A stretch of 64,000 bases of DNA from Streptomyces sp. ISL-100 (lineage in GTDB: Bacteria; Actinomycetota; Actinomycetes; Streptomycetales; Streptomycetaceae). Location: NCBI RefSeq assembly GCF_018614615.1, contig NZ_JAGGOK010000070.1, forward strand, positions 62,001-126,000, in the 5' to 3' direction. Shown piece by piece: positions 35,543 to 45,500 of the stretch (positions are counted from its first letter, which is position 1; each line of letters begins with the position of its first letter). The notes below the pieces were generated by a model. It made no database searches and had not been told where the DNA came from. It saw nothing but the letters and a program-made list of their open reading frames with translations. The translations under genes and the position numbers were made by a program.

Positions 35543-36799
35543 ATGGGCCACGACAACAAGCACCGCGCGCTGAGCCGCCGCACCCTCCTCCAGATCGGTG
35601 GCGGCCTCGCGGTCGCGGGCATCGCCGGTGGTGCGGCGGCCGCCTTCTCCGGCGACGCCGCGGATGCGGCGGCCGGCGCCCCGGCCAACGCCGCGCCCGC
35701 CCGCACGTTCACGCACCCGGGCATGCTCCACGCGTACGGCGAGCTCAATCGCGCGAAGGGCAAGGTGGCGGCGGGGACTCAGCCGTGGTTGTCGGGATGG
35801 AACCGGCTCACCGCCAACCGGCACGCCCAGTCCACCTGGAAGGCCAGCCCGCAGGCGACGATCATCCGGGGCGGGACCGGCCAGAACTACACGATCCTCT
35901 ACAACGACATCCATGCCGCCTACCAGAACGCCCTGCGCTGGAAGGTCGCCGGCACCGCGGCGCACGGCGACGCGGCGCGTGACATCCTCAACGCCTGGTC
36001 GGCGACGCTCACCACGGTCACCGGCAACGCCGACCGGTTCCTGGCCGCCGGCATCTACGGCTACCAGTTCGCCAACGCGGCCGAGCTGATGCGCGGCTAT
36101 CCGGGCTTCGATCTCGCCAGGTTCCAGAAGATGCTGCGAGAGGTCTTCCACCCCCTCAACAACCAGTTCCTGACCCAGCACAACGGCGCCTGCGTCACCA
36201 ACTACTGGGCAAACTGGGACCTGTGCAGCATGGCGTCCGTGATGGCGATCGGCATTCTCTGCGACGACACGGCGAAGTACGACCAGGCCGTGAACTACTT
36301 CAAGAACGGCGCGGGCAACGGCTCGATCAAGAAGGCCGTCCCCTTCCTCCACCCGGACGGACTGGCCCAGTGGCAGGAGTCCGGCCGCGACCAGGGGCAC
36401 ACCATGATGGGCATGGGCCAGATGGGCGCGATCTGCGAGATGGCCTGGAGTCAGGGCGACGACCTGTACGGCTACGACGACAACCGCTTCATGCGGGCCG
36501 CCCAGTACGTCGCCAAGTACAACCTCGGCCAGGACGTGCCGTTCACCAAGTACACCTGGGGTACCGGCACGAACTGCGCGTACCGCGAACAGACCGTTAT
36601 CTCCGCGGACGGCCGAGGCCAGGTCCGCCCCGTGTGGGACCTCCTGCACTACCACTACGCCCGGCGCCGCCGGCTCTCCGTCCCGTACATCACCGCCATC
36701 GCGGAGAAGGCGCGACCCGAGGGCGGCGGCGGGGACTACGGTCCCAACAGCGGTGGTTACGATCAGCTCGGCTTCGGCACACTGATGTACGCCAAGTAA
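35543..36799 (+). CDS. Secreted alginate-lyase-family polysaccharide lyase
   Basis: Exported protein of 418 residues, ATG 35543, with a Tat-like signal (SRRTLLQIGGGLAVAGIAGG). The alpha/alpha-barrel of the alginate lyase (PF05426) family is seen in the helical body: FTHPGMLHAYGELNRAKGKV, YNDIHAAYQNALRWKVAGTA, HNGACVTNYWANWDLCSMAS and QESGRDQGHTMMGMGQMGAI, with YGPNSGGYDQLGFGTLMY at the end. The Asn, His and Tyr residues of the catalytic cleft fit these motifs. Members cleave uronate polymers, and glucuronan-type substrates are as plausible as alginate. Surrounding genes favour a plant cell-wall uronan. Confidence 0.82.
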   Translation: MGHDNKHRALSRRTLLQIGGGLAVAGIAGGAAAAFSGDAADAAAGAPANAAPARTFTHPGMLHAYGELNRAKGKVAAGTQPWLSGWNRLTANRHAQSTWKASPQATIIRGGTGQNYTILYNDIHAAYQNALRWKVAGTAAHGDAARDILNAWSATLTTVTGNADRFLAAGIYGYQFANAAELMRGYPGFDLARFQKMLREVFHPLNNQFLTQHNGACVTNYWANWDLCSMASVMAIGILCDDTAKYDQAVNYFKNGAGNGSIKKAVPFLHPDGLAQWQESGRDQGHTMMGMGQMGAICEMAWSQGDDLYGYDDNRFMRAAQYVAKYNLGQDVPFTKYTWGTGTNCAYREQTVISADGRGQVRPVWDLLHYHYARRRRLSVPYITAIAEKARPEGGGGDYGPNSGGYDQLGFGTLMYAK

Positions 36800-36896
36800 G
36801 GCGGTAAGCCCATTGGCCGACCCCGGCAACCCCTGCACCGTCGGCGGCAACTGCTCTGTGAACCCCATCCCCCCACGTACGGAATGGAAGCGACGC

Positions 36897-38963
36897 ATGA
36901 GCGAGATACGCAGAACGGCGCACCGCCGCAGAGGGCGCAGGGCTCTGGCGGCCGGTGTCCCGACGGCGCTGGTCGCCGCAGGGGTGCTGGCCTACGGCAC
37001 GGCCTTCGGGGTGTTCGGCGAGGACGCGCAGCCCCGGGCCGCTGCGGCCACCGTTCCGGCGGCGTGGGCCGACGACGTCGCCGACGGCTTCGCGTCGGTC
37101 GACGCGCTGGGACAGAAGGGCACGTACGGCGGCCGCGACGGACGGACGGTGACGGTACGGACCCTCCCCGACCTGGAGAAGTACGCGACCGCGGCGGAGC
37201 CGTACGTCATCGTCGTGGCCGGGGCGATCACGATGGATCCCAAGGGCAAGGAGATCAAGGCCGCCTCGGACAAGACGATCGTGGGGTCGGGAACCTCGGG
37301 CCAGATCGTCGGCGGCGGCTTCTTCCTCGGCCAGGGCGTCCACAACGTCATCATCCGGAACCTGACGATCCGGGATTCGTACGAGGGCATCTGGAACGAC
37401 AAGGAACACGACTGGGACGCCATCCAGATGGACGGCGCGCACCACGTGTGGATCGACCACAACAATCTGCGGCACATGGCCGACGGCCTGATCGACGTAC
37501 GCAAGGACTCCACGTACGTGACGGTGTCCTGGAACAAGCTGAGCGACAACAACAAGACCTTCGGCATCGGCTGGACCGAGAACGTCAAGACGGACATCAC
37601 GATCCACCACAACTGGCTGCGCGAGAGCGAGCAGCGCAACCCCTCCACCGACAACGCCGCCCACGCGCACCTGTACAACAACTTCCTCGAGGACCCGCCG
37701 GACACGGAAATCACCACCTCCTACGGCAACTACGCACGCGGCAGCACGAAGATGGTCCTGGAGAACAGCTACTTCCGGGGCCTGAACAACCCCGTCATCA
37801 GGGACAGCACCGCCGGACTGGTCCAGCGCGGCAACGTGTTCTCCCGCACCAGCGGCCGCAACGAGAGCGGCGGCACCGCGTTCGACCCGACGACGTACTA
37901 CAGCTACACCCTGGACCCGGCGGCGGACATTCCCGCGCTGCTCAAGTCCGGGGCCGGGCCCCGCAGATCCCTCGGTACGACGCCGAGTGCGGCCGGCTCC
38001 GGCGCCGCGGCCGCCCTCACGGTGGCCAAGGACGGCAGCGGCCAGTACACGAGAGTGCAACAGGCCGTCGACGCCGTCCCGGCGGGCAACACTTCACGGG
38101 TAGTCATCCAGGTCAGGCCCGGCACGTACCGCGAGCTGGTCAAGGTCCCGTCGAACAAGCCGCACATCACGATCCAGGGGACCGGTGCCGGCCGCAAGGA
38201 CACCGTTATCGTCTACGACAACGCCGCCGGCACTCCGAAGCCCGACGGTTCGGGAACCTACGGCACCAGCGGCAGCGCCACTGTCACCGTGCAGGCCGAT
38301 GACTTCCAGGCCCGTAACCTCACCGTCTCCAACGACTTCGACGAGGCGAAGAACCAGAACCTGAGCGGACAGCAGGCGGTGGCGCTGCGCACCGCGGCCG
38401 ATCGGGTCCTTCTCGACAGCGTCATCGTCAGTGGTGACCAGGACACACTGCTGCTGGACACGGCCGCCACGGACAAGCTCGGCCGGGTCTACGTCACCAA
38501 CTCCTACATCATCGGCAACGTCGACTTCATCTTCGGCCGGGCTACGGCGGTGATCGACAGGTCGGTCATCACCCTGAAGAAGCGCTGGGACGGCAGGTCG
38601 GCCGGTTACATCACGGCGCCCAGTACCGCCGCCGACCGCAAGGGCTTCCTCATCACCCGCTCGACCGTGAACGGTGACGTGTCAGCGGGGAGCTTCTTCC
38701 TCGGCCGTAACTGGCACGCGGGCGGTAACGCGGCTCTCGACCCGCAGGCCACCGTCCGCAACACCACCCTCAGCTCCGCCGTCAAGGCCACCCCCTGGTC
38801 CGACATGGGCGGCTTCTCCTGGAAGGATGACCGGTTCGCCGAGTACAAGAACACCGGACCCGGCTCCGGACCCGCCAGTGGCGACCGGCCCCAGCTGACC
38901 GACAGCCAGGCCGCGGACCAGGAGACCGCTGACTGGCTCGGCAACTGGACGCCCGGGAACTGA
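36897..38963 (+). CDS. Secreted fusion of pectate lyase (PL1) and pectin methylesterase (CE8)
   Basis: Exported bifunctional enzyme, 688 residues. ATG 36897 is chosen because GGAAG lies seven bases upstream; longer frame to 36813 is unsupported. A Tat-like signal is followed by PL1 (about 65-340): IVGSGTSGQIVGGGFFLGQG, DAIQMDGAHHVWIDHNNLRH (calcium-binding strand, about 180), ADGLIDVRKDSTYVTVSWNK and the HHNWLRESEQRNPS substrate-site. From about 375 a CE8 domain begins (LTVAKDGSGQYTRVQQAVDA). Its catalytic Asp pair is in SGDQDTLLLD (about 515) and NVDFIFGRA (about 542) and the Arg in LGRNWHAGG (about 604). One chain thus de-esterifies and cleaves pectin. Separate genes are the norm, so the fusion is noteworthy. 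Confidence 0.92.
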   Translation: MSEIRRTAHRRRGRRALAAGVPTALVAAGVLAYGTAFGVFGEDAQPRAAAATVPAAWADDVADGFASVDALGQKGTYGGRDGRTVTVRTLPDLEKYATAAEPYVIVVAGAITMDPKGKEIKAASDKTIVGSGTSGQIVGGGFFLGQGVHNVIIRNLTIRDSYEGIWNDKEHDWDAIQMDGAHHVWIDHNNLRHMADGLIDVRKDSTYVTVSWNKLSDNNKTFGIGWTENVKTDITIHHNWLRESEQRNPSTDNAAHAHLYNNFLEDPPDTEITTSYGNYARGSTKMVLENSYFRGLNNPVIRDSTAGLVQRGNVFSRTSGRNESGGTAFDPTTYYSYTLDPAADIPALLKSGAGPRRSLGTTPSAAGSGAAAALTVAKDGSGQYTRVQQAVDAVPAGNTSRVVIQVRPGTYRELVKVPSNKPHITIQGTGAGRKDTVIVYDNAAGTPKPDGSGTYGTSGSATVTVQADDFQARNLTVSNDFDEAKNQNLSGQQAVALRTAADRVLLDSVIVSGDQDTLLLDTAATDKLGRVYVTNSYIIGNVDFIFGRATAVIDRSVITLKKRWDGRSAGYITAPSTAADRKGFLITRSTVNGDVSAGSFFLGRNWHAGGNAALDPQATVRNTTLSSAVKATPWSDMGGFSWKDDRFAEYKNTGPGSGPASGDRPQLTDSQAADQETADWLGNWTPGN

Positions 38964-38973
38964 ACGCCCCTGG

Positions 38974-40503
38974 TCAGTCCTCGATGACAAGAGGCGGCGT
39001 CGCCCGGTGCAGCACCTCGCCGCGGAAGAACTCCGGGCTGTGACGCCGCATCAGCAGCATGATTACGGCGCCGAGGAGCAGCAGCCCCACGCCGATGACG
39101 AAGACGCTGCCGATGCCGGCGACCGAGCTGCCGCTGCCGTAGGACGGCTCCCAGGCGTCCCTCAGCGTCCGGAGGAACACGCCGGTGAGCATCAGGCCGC
39201 CGAGGCCCGGCAGGAGACCCTTGATCAGGAGGTTGCCCGGCGAGCGCCGCAGCTCGCGGCGGAAGAACCAGACGCAGGCGAAGGCCGTGATCCCGTAATA
39301 GAAGCTGATCATGAGACCGAGCGCGAAGACGGTGTCCAGCAGGACGTTCTCGCTGACCAGTGTCATCAGCGTGTAGAACGAGCCGGTGATCACGGCCGCC
39401 GTGACGGTGGCGCGGGAGGGGGTCCTGAAGCGCGGATGTACGGCGGCGAACATCGTCGGCAGGGCTTTGTAGGTGCTCATCGCCAGGGCGGTGCGGGCCA
39501 CCGGGAGGAACGTGGTCTGAAGGCTGGCTGCGGCGCTGGTCAGGACCGCGACGAAGAGCAGTACGCCGATGCCGGAACCCATGACCGGATAGGCGAGCGC
39601 GGCGAAGACGTTGTCGGCGGTGTCCGGGTTGGCGAGACCGGTGCCCGTGGTGCCGACTCCCGCGTACATCTGGGCGCCGACGGCGACGAGCAGGTACGTA
39701 CAGACGATGACGACGATGGAGAGCAGCGCGGCGCGGCCGGGCGTCCGCTCACTGCCGATGCTCTCCTCATTGACCGTCAGGCAGGTGTCCCAGCCCCAGT
39801 ACATGAACATCGACAGCGTGACGCCGGCGGTGAAGGCGGTGAAGGACTCGACGCCGAACGGGTCCAGCCAGTACCAGGAGAAGTCGAGAGCCCCCTCCGC
39901 CTCCCCGGATGTGGAGATCGCCATGACGATGAACAGGGCGAGTACGACCAGTTGCAGGCCGACCAGCACGGACTGGAGCCACTCCGTGACGGTGATACCG
40001 CGGTAACTGACGCAGGTGGCGGCGGTGATGAAGGCCAGGGTGGTCAGGATATGGACGGCCTTGTTGTCGTTGAGTTCGGTGACGTCGGGGCTGCCGGTCG
40101 CCTCGCCCAGGGAGAGGTAGAAGAACTCCGTGGCCACCCCCGCCAGGTTGGAGAGCACCACGATGGAGGCCATCAGCAGCCCCCAGCCGCACATCCAGCC
40201 GGTCGTCGGACCGAATGCCTTTACCGACCAGGCGAAGGAGGTGCCGCAGTCGGGCAGCACCTTGTTCAGCTCGCGGTAGGCGAAGGCCACCAGCAGTATC
40301 GGCACGAACCCGGCGAGGAAGATTCCGGGCATCCGCAGCCCGGCCTCGCCGACGGTCGGTCCCAGGGTGACGGTAAGGCTGTAGGCGGGGGCGACGGTGG
40401 AGATACCGATCACCGTGCCGCCGAGTAGGCCGAGGGTGTTGCCGCTGAGGCCCTTGGCTTTGAGGTCCTCGCGGTCCCCGGCGTGCGCGGCTCCTTGTTC
40501 CAT
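38974..40503 (-). CDS. APC-family amino acid permease
   Basis: Twelve-segment secondary transporter of 509 residues starting at ATG 40503. N-terminal LKAKGLSGNTLGLLGGTVIG and VAPAYSLTVTLGPTVGEAGL carry the consensus of the amino acid-polyamine-organocation superfamily; a segment YWGWDTCLTVNEESIGSERT follows in the second half. Substrate is unknown but Streptomyces relatives are annotated as amino acid permeases. Its stop lies 10 bases from the convergent pectin fusion. It has a long opposite-strand open frame, which is only a shadow. Confidence 0.85.
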   Translation of the reverse strand: MEQGAAHAGDREDLKAKGLSGNTLGLLGGTVIGISTVAPAYSLTVTLGPTVGEAGLRMPGIFLAGFVPILLVAFAYRELNKVLPDCGTSFAWSVKAFGPTTGWMCGWGLLMASIVVLSNLAGVATEFFYLSLGEATGSPDVTELNDNKAVHILTTLAFITAATCVSYRGITVTEWLQSVLVGLQLVVLALFIVMAISTSGEAEGALDFSWYWLDPFGVESFTAFTAGVTLSMFMYWGWDTCLTVNEESIGSERTPGRAALLSIVVIVCTYLLVAVGAQMYAGVGTTGTGLANPDTADNVFAALAYPVMGSGIGVLLFVAVLTSAAASLQTTFLPVARTALAMSTYKALPTMFAAVHPRFRTPSRATVTAAVITGSFYTLMTLVSENVLLDTVFALGLMISFYYGITAFACVWFFRRELRRSPGNLLIKGLLPGLGGLMLTGVFLRTLRDAWEPSYGSGSSVAGIGSVFVIGVGLLLLGAVIMLLMRRHSPEFFRGEVLHRATPPLVIED

Positions 40504-40660
40504 TGCCCCAGCATTCCGTCCAGCGGTGGCGTTCAGCCCGCCGTGCCCACCCGTCAGCGTGTCGCGGTCCCTGCTTCCGGCTACTCCATCCCGGTCGAGG
40601 TGCCCCTGGTAGAGGTCTCGTACCAGGGCCGGAGCCCGCAGTCCTCCTACCTTGGCTGAC

Positions 40661-41500
40661 ATGACCGAGACGAACGACACTGTCGAGGCCGACCGCGCGA
40701 TCAAAACCAAGCACCGCAAGATGTGGGCGCTGGGCGACTATCCGGCCGTGGCCACACAGCTGATCCCGGACCTCGGGCCGGCCCTGGTCAAGGCATGTGG
40801 CGTACGGAGCGGCCAACGCGTCCTGGACATCGCGGCCGGGTCGGGCAACGCCGCGATCCCCGCCGCCCTGGCCGGCGCGAGCGTCGTGGCGTCCGACCTC
40901 ACGCCCGAGCTGCTGCAGTCCGGGCGCGCGCTCGCGGCCGAGCGCGGCGCGGAGCTGGAGTGGCGGGAGGCCGATGCGGAGGCGCTGCCTTTCGCCGACG
41001 GCGAGTTCGACACCGTCATGTCCTGCGTGGGGATCATGTTCGCCCCGCACCACCGGGCCGCCGCCGACGAACTGATCCGTGTCTGCCGCCCGGGTGGCAC
41101 CATCGGACTGATCAACTGGACCCCGGAAGGCTTCATCGGCCAGATGTTCGCCACCATGAAGCCGTACGCTCCCAAGCCGCCGCCCGGAGCGCAGCCCCCG
41201 CCGCTGTGGGGCCAGGAGGACCACGTCCGCGACCTCCTCGGTGACCGGGTCACGGACGTCGAAGCGCGCCGGCAGACCGTACGGGTCGACCGCTTCAGGA
41301 AGCCGGAGGACTTCCGGGAGTACTTCAAGACCAACTACGGGCCGACCATCGCCACGTACCGCAACATCGCGGAGGATCCCGACCGGGTCGCGGCGCTCGA
41401 CCGCGATCTCGACGCCCTCGCGCAGCGCCATGGCGGCGGGGTGGACAACGTCGTCATGGACTGGGAGTACCTGCTGTTCACCGCCCCTAAGCGCGGCTGA
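40661..41500 (+). CDS. Class I SAM-dependent methyltransferase
   Basis: 279 residues from ATG 40661. Motif I is VLDIAAGSGNAAIPAALAGA (SAM binding), then DLTPELLQSGRALAAERG and ADAEALPFADGEFDTVMSCV. These are the UbiE/Methyltransf_11 hallmarks. IRVCRPGGTIGLINWTPEGF is the usual strand after motif III. The substrate is unknown. It is divergent from the permease, 157 bases apart. Confidence 0.88.
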   Translation: MTETNDTVEADRAIKTKHRKMWALGDYPAVATQLIPDLGPALVKACGVRSGQRVLDIAAGSGNAAIPAALAGASVVASDLTPELLQSGRALAAERGAELEWREADAEALPFADGEFDTVMSCVGIMFAPHHRAAADELIRVCRPGGTIGLINWTPEGFIGQMFATMKPYAPKPPPGAQPPPLWGQEDHVRDLLGDRVTDVEARRQTVRVDRFRKPEDFREYFKTNYGPTIATYRNIAEDPDRVAALDRDLDALAQRHGGGVDNVVMDWEYLLFTAPKRG

Positions 41501-41514
41501 GCCGCCCGGCTTAC

Positions 41515-41542
41515 GGCCTGCGGGTCAAGGCCTGCGGGTCAA
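41515..41542 (+). repeat. 14-base tandem repeat at the end of the LacI frame
   Basis: GGCCTGCGGGTCAA occurs twice head to tail (41515-41528 and 41529-41542). The second copy contains the chimera's stop codon read on the minus strand. It is likely a local duplication. Confidence 0.9.
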
Positions 41543-42522
41543 GGCGGCGGCGCCGTACTCGCGCGCACCACGAGTCGCGTGGGGACGAGCGTGGTGCCTT
41601 TTTCGGTCGCATCGTGACGCATCTGCCGCAGGGCGCCCTCGACGCAGAGTCTTCCCACTTCCGCGAAGTCCTGGTGAACGGTCGTCAGGGGAGGCAGGAA
41701 AGAGCCGGCCTCGGGAATGTCGTCGAAACCCACGACGCTGATGTCTTCCGGCACGCTCCGGCCCCGCTCGTGCAGGGCCCGCAGTAGACCCAGCGCCATC
41801 TGGTCGTTGGCGGCGAACACCGCCGTGCAGTCCGCCTCTGAAGCGAGTTCCAGGCCGGCCCGGTACCCGGACTCCGCCGACCAGTCGCCCCGTACCGGAG
41901 GCGGCGGGGTGCGGCCCGCCTCGGTGAGTTCGGCACGCCAGGCGTCGGTGCGGCGCTGGGCCGCGTAGGACTCCTCCGGACCCGCGAGGTGCCAGACCGT
42001 GCGGTGGCCGAGGTCGAGCAGATGGCGCACGGCGGTGCGGGTTCCGCCCGCCTGGTCGGTGTCGACCACGGTATACCGGTCGCCGGCGTCCGAGTCGGCC
42101 ACGACGACCTGGACGTTCGGCGGCAAGGAGAGGGTCACCGCGTCGAGCAGGTGCACCTCCAGGATGACAATGACGGCGTCCACGGCCAGCTCCCCGAGCC
42201 GCGAGAACGCGCCCCGCACCTCGTCCTGCGTGGGGACGGCGACGGGCAGGAGCGTGACCGCGTAGCCCTCGCTCGCCGCGGAGACGGCGATCGCCTCCAG
42301 GGTGCGTACGTTGCCTGTGGTGGACAGGCCGAAGGTGATGACGCCGATGGTGCGGAACTCGCCGCGCTTGAGTGCCCGCGCGGCGCTGTTGGGCCGGTAG
42401 CCCAACTCCTTCATCGCCGCCAGCACCTGACGCCGGGTCTCTTCCGTCACGCCCGCGTAACCGTTGGACACACGGGAGACGGTCTGCGAGGAGACCCCGG
42501 CCACGCGGGCGACGTCCGCCAT
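41539..42522 (-). other. LacI-family regulator module within the chimera
   Basis: Read alone from the internal ATG 42522 this module is 327 residues. The HTH (ADVARVAGVSSQTVSRVSNG) is followed by the hinge (GYRPNSAARALKRGEFRTIG) and the periplasmic-binding-like sensor domain (FAANDQMALGLLRALHERGR). No ribosome binding site lies near the ATG, and the basic stretch RTRKRAAARRQSAS before it looks like a normal LacI N-terminus without its start codon. If independent expression occurs, it may use the upstream frame. The target is unknown. Confidence 0.75.
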
Positions 42523-45500
42523 GGACGCGCTCTGCCTGCGAGCCGCAGCCCGCTTCCTGGTACGTGCTCGCCGGCAGTTGGAGCCCGCTTGCGAAGCGGC
42601 TGTACGCACGACCGTACGACCGGGGTCGAGCGGTCCGCGGTCCCGGGTGAGGCACGGCGGCAAGTCCGGCCGGCTCGTGTGCTGGAGGCGCCGTAGCCGG
42701 TCTTTGGGCCAGTCGCCCCGCTCGGCCAGGTTGAGCAGCAGGAGGACATCGGCGAGGAGCTGCTGGGCGCGCGGGTGCAGGGAACTCCAGCCGGTGGAGG
42801 GGGGAATCCACAGGTGGTGCTTGCGGGCTTCGCCCCGTGGAGCCGTCTGGGAGCCGACGTGGGCGGCGACACCTGACTCGTCGATCCAGAGGAACCGCTC
42901 CGGCTGCCGGGTCTCCATGGCCCATACGCACAACTCGGCAGCCGCCTCGACGAAGGGGTGCTGCGGCTCGCCGTCCGGGAGAGCAAGCCACTGTCGTACC
43001 TGTTCGGCGGGATCGGAGCCGTGTCCGTGCGCGGGCTGTGTCACCGTGACGCCGTCGGGCAGCGCCCAGAGGGTCAGCGCGTGCAGCAGCGTGAGCCGCG
43101 TGAACCAGAACCGGGTGCGCTTGAGCATGTCCCAGGCCTGCCCGCTGAGGTACTCGCGGGCCTCGGGCCGGGCATGCGGATGGCGGTGGCGGCGGTTCGC
43201 CGCGTACTTGAAACCTTGAGCCAGAGCCACCTCCACGGTGAGGTCGAGGGCGGGCGCGCCGGCCCCGTCCGGAGCGCCGACCCGCCGCACCCAGCCCTCA
43301 AGGAACTCGTACGGCGTGTTCTGGTGGCGGTGCGTGGTGACGGATCCCACGAGCAGGGGGACCAGCCACGCGCACATGGTGTCGTCCCGCCATCTCTGCT
43401 CCTCGTCCTCGCGCTCCTTCTCCTCCCGTTTGCGCTCCTCCCGCCGTCGCTTCTCCCGCTCCTTCGCCTCCCGTTTTGTGCGGGCGATGTCACCTTCGGC
43501 CCGGCGGTGTCTCCTGTACTCCTCTTCCGCGACGGCCTCCGGTTGCTGGCTCACCCACAGCTCCTCCATCCAGTCCGGGTCGCGTTCCATTCGCGGTTCC
43601 TGGACACCCTGCGGCCCGCGCAACCGGGCCTGGAGCACCGCGAAGGGGCTGTCGCCACCCGCCCCGATCTCCTGCGCGATGGCGACCCGGATGGGGTAGG
43701 AGGGCTCCAGGCGCGCGATCTCGAAGAGCACCAGATAGGCGGGTTGCAGCGTGCGCCTGCGGGCGACGCCGCGCATCGCCTCGCCGAAGCGGGACACCAA
43801 CAGCGCCTTGGCGACGCGCAGGGTGTGCGGATCGCGTGCGCGCAGGTCCGGCCAGGCGGTGGCCAGCCGCATGGCGATCAGGTGCTGCTGCGGTGCGGCG
43901 TCGACGCTGTCGATCTCCAAGGCGGCCGCGTACAGCTCCAGCGCCTTGGCGTGCAGCGTGCGGCCGACGAGCCGCTGGGCGGCGTCCGAGACCCGACGTT
44001 CCGGAGCGTGCAAGCCGGGGGGAACCGCCCGGTGGTCCCGGTCCGTCTGTGCCTGCCACGCCGCGTTCAGCAGGAGGTCGCGGGCGGCGGACACCGGGCA
44101 CCACGGCTCCCCGTCACCGTGCGCCTCCTCGTGGAGGCACGAGCCCTCGGGCGTACGGGAGTAGAGCACCATGGCGATCAGAAGTTCCCGGCCCGGCTTC
44201 CGGAGCGCTGCGGGGAACATGGCAACCGCCCGACGCTTCCTCGGGAAGTCCGGATGAATCACGGCGTTCATGAACCGGGCGCCGAGGTGAGCCTGGATCA
44301 TGCTGTGCTGGAAGCGGACCCGGTCCCCGCCGAGCTCCAGCAGCCCCATCCGCATACCCCAGTGTGCGGCGAGGCGAAGGTCCAGCCGACTGCCCTCAAC
44401 CCTTCTGTCCAACTCCAGCACGATCTCGGGAAAGCGGGGACGTGAGGGATTCTGCTCGTCCATGACATCGCTGAAGCGCACCTCGGAGGAGTCCGTGGCC
44501 AGCCCGACACAGGCGATCGCCGACAGGTAGTGGATGGCCGCCCGCCGCTCCTCCTGGTTGAGCGGCAGTTCGGGGCGGAACCGCCCGCCGATCAGGGCGT
44601 TGATCCAGGTGTCGAGCAGATGGAACCGCAGCGCCGCCCGGTCTCCGCCGCGCGTCTCCACGGCCTCCTCCTCGGACTGGCCGGTGAGGGCGCGTTCCAA
44701 CAGCCCTTCGTCGTGGAGTTCGGCGGCGATCTGCAGATAGGTGGGCGCCTCGGCGATGCCGGCCTTCTCGACGATCCAGTCCAGCCGCTGCCGGTCCTCC
44801 CAGGCGCTGCCGGAGGAGATGTACGTGAGGGCGGCCTCCTCGCTCAGCGGTTCCAGGTCGGTGAGGGAGGCCTCCATCCCCCTCAGTGAGTCGTGCGGCC
44901 GTGAGGTGATGATGAGCGGCAGCCGCTCTTCGTTTGCCCGGCGGATCGCCAGCCGGATGATGGTGTCGCGCTCCTCCGCCAGCTCCGGAGCGGTCAGTGC
45001 CTCCTCCAGACCGTCCGCGAGTACGACGATCCGTCCTTGCTGGCACAGCCGTCGCCACACCTTCTCCGCCTCGGCATCGGAACGGATGTGCCCCTGCACC
45101 TCACGGGAGAACCGTTCGAACGCCAGCTTCCGGAAGTCGAGTTCCTTCTCGGCACTCCGAAGCCGCAGTGGCACGGCAATGGCGCCGCGCCGGGCGAGCT
45201 CCTGCGTCAGCAGTACGACCAGCGCTGTTTTGCCGGTGCCGACGCCGCCGACCACGACGTGCGTACGGCGGAACCGGCTGTCCCGCTGGTCCTCCATGAG
45301 GATTTCGCAGAGCTGGTCACGCCCCACGACCTTGCCGAAGATTCCGCCCGCCGTCTCCACGAGCTCGTGCGGCTGCTCCCTGGCCTTCTTGAGATACGCC
45401 GTGCGCACACGGGTGAAGCGGAAGAAGAGGTACGCGACCGTGGCAAGGGCGAGGGTGAGAAATGGCATGACGACCGTCTGGAGAACGCCACAGGAGAGCT

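Noticed and set aside
39007..40428. 473-codon plus-strand open frame
   Set aside because: It lies opposite the APC permease and is low-complexity without a ribosome binding site.
42958..44445. 495-codon plus-strand open frame
   Set aside because: It is the antisense of the NTPase with no recognisable fold.
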